The position numbers were made by a program, and so were the translations under genes. 64,000 bases of DNA from positions 1 through 64,000 of the forward strand of contig NZ_CAMLOV010000002.1 in the NCBI RefSeq assembly GCF_946481715.1, written 5' to 3'. The notes beneath the pieces are model-generated. The model did no database searches and had not been told where the DNA came from. It saw nothing but the letters and a program-made list of their open reading frames with translations. Source of the DNA: an uncultured Mucilaginibacter sp. Lineage in GTDB: Bacteria > Bacteroidota > Bacteroidia > Sphingobacteriales > Sphingobacteriaceae. Position 1 is the stretch's first letter, and each line of letters begins with the position of its first letter. This document shows, piece after piece, positions 16,917-28,700 of this stretch.

Positions 16917-18341
16917 ATGTCTAAGAATTTTTCCTCTTACAAGGATATAAAAAGAGGGTTGCAAAACGGAGCGGTTACAGCAGAAAGCCTGGTAAAAGGT
17001 TACCTGAAGCAGATAAAGGCAAACGCCCGTTTAAATGTTTTTAACGAGGTTTTTGATAAAGAAGCGCTTTCTTCGGCCAAAAACGTTGATGCACGCATTA
17101 AAAGCGGTACCGCAGGCAGGCTGGCCGGTATGGTTATCGCTATTAAAGATAATATTTGTTATAAGGATCATAAGGTAACAGCATCCTCCCGTATCCTGAA
17201 GAATTTCACGTCCATTTATTCATCTACCATTGTTGAGCGTTTATTAGCCGAGGATGCTATTATTATAGGCCGCTGCAATTGCGACGAGTTTGCCATGGGC
17301 GCTTCTAACGAAAATTCGTTTTTTGGCCCAGTTAAAAACTTTGTTGACGAAACGCGCGTTTCGGGCGGGTCATCGGGTGGCTCGGCTGTTGCGGTACAGG
17401 CAGGTATGTGCCATGCAGCAATAGGCACTGATACGGGCGGCTCGGTAAGGCAGCCAGCTTCGTTCTGCGGGGTAATTGGCTTTAAGCCGTCATATGGGCG
17501 TATATCCAGGCATGGCATTATTTCCTACGCGTCTTCCTTCGACCAGGTAGGCACGCTGACAAAATCTGTTGACGATGCATCCCTATTGTTCGAGATAATG
17601 GCGGGCGGGGACGAATTCGACAGCACCCTGTCGCACCAACCTGTCCCAAAGGCGGCCAATCTTACAAAAGACAGCAGCAAAAAAAAGATCGCCTATTTAC
17701 AGGAGGCGCTATCCAGCCCCGGTGTGGATGCCGAGGTGAAGAATAACCTTATCAATTCCATAGAAAAACTACGTGCCGACGGGCATACCGTTAAAGCGAT
17801 ATCCTTCGAGTATCTGGAGTATTTAGTGCCTGCATATTATATTTTGGCCATGGCCGAAGCATCAAGCAACCTGGCACGGTACGATGGCGTACACTATGGC
17901 TACCGCAGCCCCAACGCTACCGATCTTACCTCAACTTACAAACTTTCCCGCTCCGAAGGCTTTGGCAAAGAAGTAAAACGCCGCATTATGCTGGGCACGT
18001 TTGTGCTAAGCGCGGGATACTATGATGCTTACTACGCTAAGGCACAAAAAGTGCGCAAACTCATACGCGACCAAACCAACCAAATTCTACAGGAGTACGA
18101 TTTTCTGCTCACCCCAACTGCCCCCGAGCCTGCTTTCCCGATAGGGAAAAAAGAAAAAGACCCCGTGGTAACCTACCTGCACGATATTTTTACCGTGCAA
18201 GCATCGCTAGCAGGCTTACCTGCCATCTCGTTGCCAACCGGCAATAACAGCAAGGGATTGCCGTTAGGGTTGCAGCTATTGGCCAATGGTTTTGCCGAGG
18301 AACAACTATTGAATTTCTCCGAATACTTCCTGCAGCTATAG
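16917..18341 (+). CDS. gatA: Glutamyl-tRNA(Gln)/aspartyl-tRNA(Asn) amidotransferase subunit A
   Basis: Amidase-signature enzyme that releases ammonia from glutamine for transamidation of mischarged tRNA, working with GatB and GatC (not in this window). The 474-residue chain shows the Ser-cisSer-Lys machinery: MVIAIKDNI (Lys near residue 75), VSGGSSGGSAVAV, and GTDTGGSVRQPASFCG with the nucleophilic serine. The R-Q-P-A-S-F-C-G context after the nucleophile is typical of GatA rather than of other amidases. Start ATG is at 16917, directly after the tatA terminator. Confidence 0.93.
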   Translation: MSKNFSSYKDIKRGLQNGAVTAESLVKGYLKQIKANARLNVFNEVFDKEALSSAKNVDARIKSGTAGRLAGMVIAIKDNICYKDHKVTASSRILKNFTSIYSSTIVERLLAEDAIIIGRCNCDEFAMGASNENSFFGPVKNFVDETRVSGGSSGGSAVAVQAGMCHAAIGTDTGGSVRQPASFCGVIGFKPSYGRISRHGIISYASSFDQVGTLTKSVDDASLLFEIMAGGDEFDSTLSHQPVPKAANLTKDSSKKKIAYLQEALSSPGVDAEVKNNLINSIEKLRADGHTVKAISFEYLEYLVPAYYILAMAEASSNLARYDGVHYGYRSPNATDLTSTYKLSRSEGFGKEVKRRIMLGTFVLSAGYYDAYYAKAQKVRKLIRDQTNQILQEYDFLLTPTAPEPAFPIGKKEKDPVVTYLHDIFTVQASLAGLPAISLPTGNNSKGLPLGLQLLANGFAEEQLLNFSEYFLQL

Positions 18342-18403
18342 AAAAATTTATACATTAGTAAATAATTTTTTCGGGGATTCCTTCTCCGGATATAACCTGA
18401 TTT

Positions 18404-19690
18404 ATGAAGAAATTCTTTGCATTTATTATCTGCGTGGTAGCACTGCAGGTAATTAAAGCGGATAAGTTATACGCGTTTCAGCAATCGTTCGGCTCAGATA
18501 CCTCTGCGCTATTGCCCATTAAAGAGGTGGCAGTTTCCAAATACCAGGATGTTATTTATAAGCGCCGGCTGGATTCTATCCAGAAGGATGTGCCCCTAGA
18601 TTATAACGTTTACGTGCAGGGTTATATAGATGCTTACATGGGCCGCCGCGATGAGATCGGGCGTTTCCTTGGCTTATCCAAATATTATTTCCCCATTTAC
18701 GAAAAAGCTTTCCGCGAGGCAGGCGTACCCGAAGAGATAAAATACCTATCGATAGTAGAGTCGGCGCTAAACCCTAATGCGGTATCGCGCGTAGGCGCTG
18801 CCGGGCCATGGCAGTTCATGTCTGAAACGGCAAAGATATACCACCTGAAAATGACCGACTACGTAGACGAGCGCCGCGACCCCATCCAATCCAGCGAAGC
18901 TGCCGCTGCATACCTGCGCGATGCCTACCAGCAATTTGGCGATTGGCTGCTGGCCATAGCATCCTACAATTGCGGCAAAAGCAACGTAGAGAACGCGCTG
19001 GCAAAAACCGGCGCTACCGATTACTGGTCTATCCGCCAGTTGCTGCCCGCCGAAACACGCGGCTATGTGCCGGCGTATATCGCTATCAGCTACATCATGA
19101 ATTATTATAAGCGCCACGGCATTATGCCGCAGCCTACCGATATTGCTTTGCAGACAGATACCCTGTCGGTTAATAAATTTGTGCCGCTCAACCGTATTTC
19201 TGCCGCCCTGGGCCTCGACCTGAAAGATATGGTAGTGCTTAATCCATCGTACCGCCAGCTGATAATAAACGGCACAACCGCAGCACCGCGCCGTATTATT
19301 GTGCCGCAAAGCCGCAAAGAGCGTTACGCAATTTTAACCGAAGCAATTAATAACCCCAACGCTGTAATACCGCCGTACCGCCCGGTATATGTACCACCGC
19401 CTGCTCCGCCAAAACCAGTGGCAGTAGCTGTTGCAAAGCCGGTTGCGCCGGCCAATACGGGGGCACCGCAAACAGGTACAATAGCGCCGGCAACCAATAT
19501 GGTGGCAACGAATGCGCCGCCACAAAACATCCCCGCCTATCACGTTACAAAATTGGGTGAAACACTGGTTGATATTGCTGCTAAATATGGCCTTAGGGTG
19601 GAGGACTTAATGCAATGGAACAAGCAATTAGGCAGCAATAAAAACATCCGCCTGGTTGGCGGGCTTACCGTTAACTTAAGCAGAGGGTAA
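18404..19690 (+). CDS. MltD-like lytic transglycosylase with LysM
   Basis: Secreted murein lytic transglycosylase (428 residues). It has a signal peptide, then an SLT (family 1) catalytic domain: YLSIVESALNPNAVSRVGAA has the catalytic glutamate, followed by GPWQFMSETAKIY and ASYNCGKSNV. A proline- and alanine-rich linker leads to a C-terminal LysM domain (YHVTKLGETLVDIAAKYGLR) that binds peptidoglycan. It cleaves glycan strands forming 1,6-anhydro ends. It stands alone between gatA and maeB and ends at a strong terminator. Confidence 0.93.
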   Translation: MKKFFAFIICVVALQVIKADKLYAFQQSFGSDTSALLPIKEVAVSKYQDVIYKRRLDSIQKDVPLDYNVYVQGYIDAYMGRRDEIGRFLGLSKYYFPIYEKAFREAGVPEEIKYLSIVESALNPNAVSRVGAAGPWQFMSETAKIYHLKMTDYVDERRDPIQSSEAAAAYLRDAYQQFGDWLLAIASYNCGKSNVENALAKTGATDYWSIRQLLPAETRGYVPAYIAISYIMNYYKRHGIMPQPTDIALQTDTLSVNKFVPLNRISAALGLDLKDMVVLNPSYRQLIINGTTAAPRRIIVPQSRKERYAILTEAINNPNAVIPPYRPVYVPPPAPPKPVAVAVAKPVAPANTGAPQTGTIAPATNMVATNAPPQNIPAYHVTKLGETLVDIAAKYGLRVEDLMQWNKQLGSNKNIRLVGGLTVNLSRG

Positions 19691-19706
19691 AAGAATATAT
19701 AGTAGC

Positions 19707-19745
19707 GGCCGGGTTTCGATGTATTTCGAAACCCGGCCTTTTTTA
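19707..19745 (+). terminator. Terminator after the lytic transglycosylase
   Basis: A perfect 13-base-pair stem (19707-19719 with 19726-19738) with a 6-base loop, followed directly by a T-run. Confidence 0.93.
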
Positions 19746-19771
19746 TTGCCAGCTTTCAAAAAAAGTAATCG

Positions 19772-19779
19772 TAATTTTG
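19772..19779 (+). promoter_or_regulatory. Promoter -7 element of maeB
   Basis: TAATTTTG matches TAnnTTTG, 21 bases before the maeB ATG. The -33 partner is not clear. Confidence 0.55.
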
Positions 19780-19800
19780 AGGGCTTGAATTACAGAGAAA

Positions 19801-22104
19801 ATGAATAAACCAAATCGTAAACAGGACGCTTTAAATTACCACTCTAAAGGCCGTCCCGGTAAAATACAGGTTGTACCAACCAAACCTACCAATTCGCAGC
19901 GCGACTTAACTTTAGCTTATTCGCCCGGTGTTGCCGAGCCATGCCGCGCCATAGCCGAAAATGTGGATGATGTATACAAGTATACTGCTAAAGGTAACCT
20001 GGTGGCTGTTATCAGTAATGGCACCGCGGTACTTGGTTTGGGCAACATTGGCCCGGAGGCCAGCAAGCCCGTAATGGAAGGTAAAGGCCTGCTGTTTAAA
20101 ATTTATGCCGATATCGATGTGTTCGATTTGGAAATAAATGCCAAAACGGTTGACGAGTTTGTAATGATAGTTAAAGCGCTGGAGCCAACTTTTGGCGGCG
20201 TAAACTTAGAAGATATATCGGCCCCAACCTGCTTTGAAATAGAGCGCCGGTTAAAGGCTGAAATGAAGATACCCGTAATGCACGATGATCAGCACGGCAC
20301 GGCCATTATATCGGGCGCAGCGCTGATGAACGCCTGCGAGATACAGGGCAAAAAGCTGGATAAGATAAAAATGGTTGTAAATGGCGCTGGTGCCGCTGCC
20401 GTTTCCTGCTCAAAAATGTACTTGTCACTTGGGGTGAAGAAAGAGAACCTGGTTATGTTTGACATTAACGGCGTGCTGGATACCAACCGAACCGACCTGG
20501 ACGATATCCGTATGGAGTTTGCCACCCAACGCAAGGACGTTAAAACACTGTCGGACGCGATGAAGAATGCCGACGTATTTGTGGGTTTATCTGCAGGAAA
20601 CGTGGTAACCCCGGCAATGCTGGTGAGCATGGCCAAAAACCCTGTGGTATTTGCCATGGCCAACCCCGAGCCGGAGATACAGTACGATTTGGCAGTTGCT
20701 GCCCGTAAGGATATCATTATGGCAACCGGCCGTTCTGATTACCCTAACCAGGTGAACAACGTGCTGGGCTTCCCCTACATTTTCCGCGGCGCGCTTGATG
20801 TAAGGGCTACCGCCATTAACGAAGAAATGAAAATTGCCGCAGTACATGCCATAGCCAATATGGCTAAAAAACCGGTACCGGAAGCGGTTAATTTGGCTTA
20901 CAACATCACCAACCTCAAATTCGGCAGGGATTATATAATTCCCAAACCGATGGACCAAAGGTTAATTACTGAGGTGTCATCTGCGGTGGCAAAAGCAGCT
21001 ATGGATAGCGGTGTTGCCCGCAAGGCTATTACCGATTGGGACGCTTATAATGAAGAATTGCTATCGCGCCTGGGCACCAACAATAAGCTGATGCGCGATA
21101 TTACCAATAAAGCCAAGCAAAACCCCAAACGTGTGGTATTTGCCGAGGCTGATACTTACAAAATATTACGCGCGGCACAAATTGTTAAAGACGAAGGCAT
21201 CGCAACACCTATCTTGTTGGGTAATATCGAAAAGATAAAGGCCATTATGCGCGAGAACGAGCTCGATTTGGGCGATGTGCAAATGATTGATACCCGCGAT
21301 GATTGCGACCGTGTACATGAGTTTACAGATTATCTGTTTAAGAAACGGCAGCGCCGCGGTATTACCAAGCAGGAAGCCCGCAAAATGGTTATCGACCGCA
21401 ACTACTATGGTGCATGTATGGTACAGTTTGGCGAGGCCGACGCGCTGATCTCTGGCTTAACAAAAAATTATGCAGATACCATTAAGCCTGCACTACAAAT
21501 TATAGGTACCGATGAAGGCGTTAACCGCGTTGCCGGGATGTACCTGATGATAACCCCAAAAGGCCCTGTGTTTTTTGGAGACACCACGGTAAATATTAAC
21601 CCGACCGTGCAGGAACTGGTAGATATTACGGTGCTGATAGAAAAAGCCGTATCGTACTTTATACCCAAGCCGAGGGTGGCGCTGTTGTCCTATTCAAACT
21701 TTGGATCTAACAAAGGCGAGATACCCGAGAAAACCAGTGAAGCAGTGCGTATATTGCACGAGAAGTACCCCAACATGATTGTTGATGGGGAGATGCAGGC
21801 CAACTTTGCTTTGAACTCTGAATTGCTGAAAGATAATTTTGAGTTCTCTACTTTGAACGGTAAACCGGCCAATACCCTTATTTTCCCGGGCCTGGCATCG
21901 GGTAATATTGCTTACAAGCTGTTGCAGGAAATTGGCGGTGCCGAGGCTGTTGGCCCTATATTGTTGGGGCTAAAAAAGCCCGTACACGTATTGCAACTAG
22001 GTAGCAGCGTGCGCGAAATTGTGAACATGGTTACTATTGCGGTGGTAGATGCGCAGGAAAAAACACGAGCGGCAGCATCGCCCAAAGCACGTAAAGCGAA
22101 ATAA
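19801..22104 (+). CDS. maeB: NADP-dependent malic enzyme with phosphotransacetylase-like domain
   Basis: Oxidative decarboxylation of malate to pyruvate with reduction of NADP. The 767-residue chain is the MaeB type: an N-terminal malic-enzyme half ([32 protein letters not shown] as the nucleotide-binding loop, [13 protein letters not shown]) and a C-terminal half from about residue 440 resembling phosphate acetyltransferase ([20 protein letters not shown]). In known members the latter is regulatory, not catalytic. ruvA follows after 2 bases, so the two are probably co-transcribed. Confidence 0.95.
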   Translation: MNKPNRKQDALNYHSKGRPGKIQVVPTKPTNSQRDLTLAYSPGVAEPCRAIAENVDDVYKYTAKGNLVAVISNGTAVLGLGNIGPEASKPVMEGKGLLFKIYADIDVFDLEINAKTVDEFVMIVKALEPTFGGVNLEDISAPTCFEIERRLKAEMKIPVMHDDQHGTAIISGAALMNACEIQGKKLDKIKMVVNGAGAAAVSCSKMYLSLGVKKENLVMFDINGVLDTNRTDLDDIRMEFATQRKDVKTLSDAMKNADVFVGLSAGNVVTPAMLVSMAKNPVVFAMANPEPEIQYDLAVAARKDIIMATGRSDYPNQVNNVLGFPYIFRGALDVRATAINEEMKIAAVHAIANMAKKPVPEAVNLAYNITNLKFGRDYIIPKPMDQRLITEVSSAVAKAAMDSGVARKAITDWDAYNEELLSRLGTNNKLMRDITNKAKQNPKRVVFAEADTYKILRAAQIVKDEGIATPILLGNIEKIKAIMRENELDLGDVQMIDTRDDCDRVHEFTDYLFKKRQRRGITKQEARKMVIDRNYYGACMVQFGEADALISGLTKNYADTIKPALQIIGTDEGVNRVAGMYLMITPKGPVFFGDTTVNINPTVQELVDITVLIEKAVSYFIPKPRVALLSYSNFGSNKGEIPEKTSEAVRILHEKYPNMIVDGEMQANFALNSELLKDNFEFSTLNGKPANTLIFPGLASGNIAYKLLQEIGGAEAVGPILLGLKKPVHVLQLGSSVREIVNMVTIAVVDAQEKTRAAASPKARKAK

Positions 22105-22106
22105 TT

Positions 22107-22691
22107 ATGTACGATTATATTGAAGGGAAGCTGGCATTTAAAAGCCCGGCACATGTTGTTATTGATGCCGGGGGCGTTGGCTACCACATTAATATTTCGG
22201 TAAATACTTTTTCGCGCGTGGGCGATACTGAAAGGTGCAAACTGTACGTTTGGTTACATGTAAAAGAAGATGCGCACACCTTGTACGGTTTTGCCGATGA
22301 GGGCGAGCGTAAACTTTTTTTACACCTGGTATCCATATCAGGAATAGGCCCCAACACCGCGCGCATGATGCTGTCGTCCATCACCCCCGATGAGATACGC
22401 AACGCTATTGTGCAGGGTAATGTTCCGCTTATTCAAAGGATAAAAGGGATAGGGCCTAAATCAGCACAGCGCATTATATTAGAACTTCAGGACAAACTTC
22501 GCAAGGAAGGCCCCGACACATTGACAGTGGTGTCAGGGTTAAAAACGGTAAAAGAAGAGGCGCTTTCAGCCCTTGTTATGTTAGGATTTGTGCGTAACGT
22601 TGCTGAAAAGGTATTGGATCAGGAGATCGGTAAAAATAGCGGCCCATTAACGGTGGAACAGCTTATTAAATTTGCGTTAAAAAGCTTATAA
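22107..22691 (+). CDS. ruvA: Holliday junction DNA helicase subunit RuvA
   Basis: Binds Holliday junctions and loads the RuvB motor for branch migration. The 194-residue chain shows the N-terminal OB fold (MYDYIEGKLAFKSPAHVVID), the tandem helix-hairpin-helix segments (LVSISGIGPNTARMML and IKGIGPKSAQRIILEL) and the C-terminal RuvB-binding domain (KEEALSALVMLGF). It lies 2 bases after maeB and 22 bases before sprA. Confidence 0.96.
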   Translation: MYDYIEGKLAFKSPAHVVIDAGGVGYHINISVNTFSRVGDTERCKLYVWLHVKEDAHTLYGFADEGERKLFLHLVSISGIGPNTARMMLSSITPDEIRNAIVQGNVPLIQRIKGIGPKSAQRIILELQDKLRKEGPDTLTVVSGLKTVKEEALSALVMLGFVRNVAEKVLDQEIGKNSGPLTVEQLIKFALKSL

Positions 22692-22713
22692 TTACCTGTA
22701 ATAAAAATAACAC

Positions 22714-25700
22714 TTGGTTAAAAAATTTACTTTAAAAATTTTTATAGCTATTCTTTTTTTATCCGCTTTTTGCGGTATGGGGAAACTATTGGCCCAAACG
22801 CAACCAGCCGGGCAGCAGCAAATACCGGGGCAAACAACTATACCAGGCCAACAACAGCCCGGGCAACAACGCCCAAACCCGCAGCAAACGCAACGCCCAA
22901 ACCTGCAGCCATCCCAAAATACTGCGCCTGTTGATACCAATAGGCCGCGCAATACCCAGCCATTAAGCAATGCGCCTAAACTTACAAAAACACGCAACCA
23001 ACTTGCATTAGACGGCATCTTCGGCCTCGACCCGCCCGGCGTACAGTATACGGTGGTTTACGAACCGGCCATAAACATGTATATTGTTTATAAAAAACTG
23101 GGCAGCCTAAATTATGGCGTACCACAGTACCTTACCGTATCTCAGTATTTAAAACTGCAACAAAAAGGCGTTCAGCGCGAGTATTACAGGCAACTGGCAG
23201 ACAACTACGCCTACGAGTCGCAACAGCCAGGCTTTATCCCGCAGATAAAAGTCCGCAGCAAAACATTCGAACAGATATTCGGCAGCTCTACCATCAATAT
23301 ACGTCCACAAGGCTCGGCCGAGGTGATTTTAGCAGGGCAGATAAACAAGAACGAGAACCCGCTTTTCAACACCCGCCAGCGCAGCCAGTTCAACTTTAAC
23401 TTCGACCAGCGGATACAGCTAAACGTTACCGGCGATATTGGCGATAAACTGAAGATAAGCACCAATTACAATACCGAGGCACAGTTCCAGTTCGAGAATC
23501 AGATAAAGCTGGATTATACCGGCCATCCGGATGAGATCATCCAAAAGATAGAGGCAGGAACAGTTAGCATGCCCTTAAACACTACGCTGATAACAGGCAG
23601 CCAGGCCTTGTTTGGCGTAAAAACAAAGCTGAAGTTTGGCAAATTGGATATTACCACCATCCTGTCGCAGCAGCGCTCGCAATCAAAAAACATTACCATT
23701 ACCAACGGTTCGCAACAGGGCAACATATCGCTCACACCTGCCGATTACGAGTCCAATAAGCACTATTTCCTGTCGCAATATTTCAGGAACAACTATAACA
23801 GGGCACTGGCCAATATCCCTATCATCAGCTCTAATATCAATATAACCAAAATTGAAGTTTGGACAACCAACCGTACCAATGTTACTACCGATAGCCGCGA
23901 TATATTAGGATTTTTAGATCTTGGCGAGAACAGGCCCTACAATACCGCATTGGTGCAGGGCGGCCCTGGCTTTAGCGGGTTGCCTGCGGGTTTCCAGGGG
24001 CCGGGCTTTACACAACAATCAAACAACCTGCTGCAAAACCTGCCGACAACAGCGCGTATAACCAACTCTAACGATGTTGCCAATTATTTCCGCGCAACGG
24101 GGGCCACAGATAACTACTCCAAACTAACCTACGCACGCAAGCTTACCGAAAAGGAATACACGTTGCACGCGCAGTTGGGTTACATCTCCTTAAACTACCC
24201 TTTAAATAACGATGAGGTTTTGGCGGTGGCTTACCAATACTCTTACAACGGGCAGCAATACCAGGTGGGGGAGTTTAGCAGTGATGTGGCTGTTGACCCG
24301 GCTACGCCAAAGGTTTTGTTTGTAAAATTGCTGAAGAACGAATTGCTGAAAACTAACCTGCCTACCTGGGATTTGATGATGAAAAACATCTACTCATTAG
24401 GTGCATACGGTATTAGCCCAAGCGATTTTAAATTGAATATAAGCCGGTTGGATGATAAATCGGGGATCGAAAAAACGATAATGGATGAGGGTGCCAATAC
24501 CAAAAGCAAGCGCTGGCTGCAATTAACCGGCGTGGATAACCTCGACCAGCAAAGCGATAAGCGCCCCGATGGTTTCTTCGACTTTTTAGAAGGGATAACC
24601 ATCGATTCGCAAAACGGGCGCATCATGTTCCCGGTGCTGGAGCCCTTTGGCTCGGACCTCGCTAAACAGTTCACCGCCGGCGAAGTAGATTTGGCGGCGC
24701 GGTATGTATATCAGCCCTTGTACGATTCTACCAAAACTATCGCGCAGCAATTTTTCCCCAAACTGAACAGGTACCTTATCAAAGGAACTTATACCTCTAC
24801 CCAGGGTTCGGAATACCAGCTAAACGCCGTGAATATCCCGCAAGGTTCGGTAGTGGTTACCGCCGGTAATTTAAAGTTGAATGAAGGTTCGGACTACACG
24901 GTTGATTACAGCTCGGGCCGTATCCGTATACTTAACCAGGCTTTGCTTTCATCGGGGCAGCCCATCAACATCAAAATAGAAAACAACGAACTGTTTGGCG
25001 TTCAGCAGAAATCCCTTTGGGGTACCAGGCTCGATTACCGGGCAAGCAATAAATTGGCTTTAGGTGCAACCTTTATGCACCTTACCGAGCAACCCATTAC
25101 GCAGAACGAACTTGTTGGCGAAGAATCAATCTCCAACAGTATTTTCGGTTTCGATGCCAATTACAGCACCACCTCGAGGTTATTGACCAGGCTGGTGGAT
25201 AAAATACCTTTGATAAACACCAAAGCGCCGTCTACCATCAACCTAAGCGGCGAGTTTGCCAAACTGATGCCGGGTAGCCCGGGTGCATTGAATTTTGCCG
25301 GCTCGAAGAACGGTACATCCTACCTCGACGACTTTGAGAATAGCCGCTCGGTTATCGATATAAAAAGCGCCGTAAGCTGGCAAATTGCCGGTACGCCGCA
25401 GATGTTCCCCGAATCGCAGTTGTTTGACGATTTAAGTTACGGCTATAACCGCGCCCGCCTGGCCTTTTATAATATCGACCCTATATTTTATACCAGCGCA
25501 GGGAATATCCCGGTAAACCGCACCGACCTATCAAACCACTACGTAAGGCAGGTGATAGAGCAGGAGGTGTTCCCTTACAAGCAATCGGTAACCGGGCAGC
25601 CGCTTACTTTAGCTACCTTAAACCTTGCCTTTTACCCAACCGTGCGCGGACCTTACAATTATACCACTACCGGTATTAACAGCGATGGTAGTTTATTGGC

Positions 25701-28700
25701 CCCTAAAAACCGCTGGGGCGGCATCTTCCGCAAACTGGAAACGAATGATTTTGAATCGTTGAATGTTGGCTACATCGAGTTTTGGGTATTAGACCCCTTC
25801 ATCTACAAACCCGCTTCGCAAGGCGGCGACTTGTATTTTAACCTCGGCAGTATATCAGAAGACGTGCTGAAAGATGGACGCAAGAGTTTGGAGAACAGCC
25901 TGCCCGTTGATGGCGCCACCGACAAAACCGACGACACCAACTGGGGCCGGGTATCAAAATTGCAGCCGGTTATTAATGCATTTGATAACAACCCGGATTC
26001 GCGCCGGTTACAGGATATTGGTTTGGATGGATTAAACGATACCGACGAGCAGGCGAAATTTGCAAATGTAGTGAACCAGGCAAAGGCCGTATTGAGTCCC
26101 CAGGCAGCAGCTGTTATTACGGCCGATCCATCGTCAGATGATTACCGTTACTATCAGGGTCCCGAGCTTGACCAGGCGCGCGCCGGTATCCTGGAACGCT
26201 ACAGCCGCTATAACGGTGCGGAGGGTAACTCTAAAACCGCAGAGCAATCGCAAGCCGAGCTTGGTCTGCAAACATCGGCATCAACCTCCCTGCCCGATGG
26301 CGAGGACATCAACAAGGATAATAACATGAGCCAAACGGATGAGTACTTCCAGTACAGGGTATCCATCCGCCCGCAGGATATGTTGGTTGGCCAAAATTAT
26401 ATCAGCGATAAAGTAACCTCCAATGTAAAACTGGCAAACGGGCAAACCGAGGCGGTAACCTGGTACCAGTTTAGGATACCCATAACAGATTACCAAAGCA
26501 AAGTGGGCAACATACAGGATTTTAAGGCCATCCGCTTTATGAGGATGTTCATGACCAACTTTGCCGATACATCGGTACTGCGTTTTGCTACCCTGCAGCT
26601 GGTGCGCGGCGAATGGCGTAGCTTTAACGCGGAAAACAACCCGCTAAACATCATTGCCGACCCGGCCATTCAAAACCCAACAAACGATAACTCGGTGCTG
26701 GATGTACAGGCGGTAAACATAGAGGAAAACGGTAACCGCACCCCTATCCCTTACGTGGTGCCGCCGGGTATTAACCGCCAGCGTAATTACAACAACCTGC
26801 AAACCGATACCAAGCTGAACGAGCAATCGCTATCGCTAAAAGTTACCGACCTGCGCGATGGTTACTCCAGGGCTGCATTCCGTACGTTTTTTAACGACCT
26901 GCGTTCGTACAAAAAGATCCAGATGTTTATCCATGCCGAGGGCGACCAATTGAAGGATAATGATGTGAATGCATTTGTTAGGTTGGGTGTTGATTACCAG
27001 GATAACTATTATGAATACGAAGTGCCGTTGGCTATTACCCAGCCCGGCACCCGCGACCCCGGCGCTATTTGGCCGGCCGGCAACGAACTGAACTTGCAGC
27101 TTGATTTGCTTACCAGCGCCAAGCTTGCCCGTAACAACGCTAAGCTAAACGGTTTGCCATGGCCTTTTACAACGCCATTTGTTTATACCGACGGGCATAA
27201 CAAAGTAACCATAAAAGGTCAGCCCGACCTAAGCCGCCTGCGCACCATTATGGTGGGTGTGCGCAACCCTTACAAAGGCGGCAACGCCGGGGCTGATGAC
27301 GGGCTGGACAAAACAGGTACCGTTTGGTTTGACGAGCTTCGCCTGACCGATTTTGACCAGCGCGGCGGCTGGGCGGCAACGGCGAGGGCAGATTTTGCAT
27401 TAGCAGATTTTGCCAACATCACCGTATCAGGCAGTAAAAGTACCGTGGGATTCGGCTCGCTGGATTCGCGTGTGAGCGATAGGAGCCGGAGCGACAACCA
27501 ATTGTACGATATATCCGGCAGTGTGGAGCTGGGTAAATTCTTCCCGGCGAAGAGCGGTATTAAGATACCTGCCTATATTAACGTAAGCAACCAGGTTGCT
27601 ACCCCGCAGTACGACCCGCAATCGCCGGATGTGGAGTTGAAAAAGGTGCTTGCAGCAGCGCCAAACTCGCAGGCCAGGGATTCTATCCGAGATGTATCCA
27701 TCGATTATACCATGCGGAAGAGTATCAACTTTACCAATGTGCATAAAGAGCGTACAGATGCCAGCGCCCCGGTACGTGTTTGGGATATCGAGAATTTTAA
27801 TGCTACTTATGCCTATACCGAATATACCCACCACGATTTCATAGTGCAGAGCGACCTTGCCCGTACTTACCGTGTTAGCCTTGCTTACAACTACAGCAAC
27901 CAGCCCAAGTATTATTCGCCTTTCGAGAAGGTCATTAAAAGCAACCTACTGGCTTTGGCAAGGGATTTCAACTTCAGCATATTGCCATCGAGGCTGAACT
28001 TTAGCATTAATTTCGACCGATATTATTCGGAGAACACGCTACGGAACAACGACCCTAATAACTTTATCCCGATACCAACCAGCTTCAACAAAAACTTCAA
28101 CATTACCCGCGTTTACGGTATCGGATGGAATTTGAGCAAATCGTTACAGATGGATATTGATGCAACTAACCTATCCGTAGTGGATGAACCTGCGGGCCGT
28201 ATTAACGGGCTTAAGCGCGATACCCTTTGGGAGAACCTGAAAAAACTGGGGCGTACCACCAACTACAACCACACCATCAACTTTAACTACACCACCCCTA
28301 TAAACAAAATCCCGGGGCTGGACTGGACGGCTTTGGTAGCGCGGTATAGCACCCACTTTAACTGGCAAACCCAACCGGAGTTCGCCATAAACAACCCCGA
28401 TTATAACATCGGTAATAGCATACAAAACTCGCGTACCGTTCAACTGAACCCAACTTTAAACTTTACTACCTTTTATAATAAATTTAAAGCCTTGCGCAAA
28501 GGCAGCAATGATAAAGGCGGCGTGGGCAGTTTCTTCCTGGGGATATTAACCGGGATAAAAAATGTAAGCGGTACCTATACCCGTACCGAGGGCACCTTTT
28601 TGCCGGGTTATTTACCGCAATCGAATTTCTTTGGGCAGGATTTTACTTACGATTCGCCGGGTATAGGCTTCTTATTGGGCAGCCAGGCGGACCTACGTAA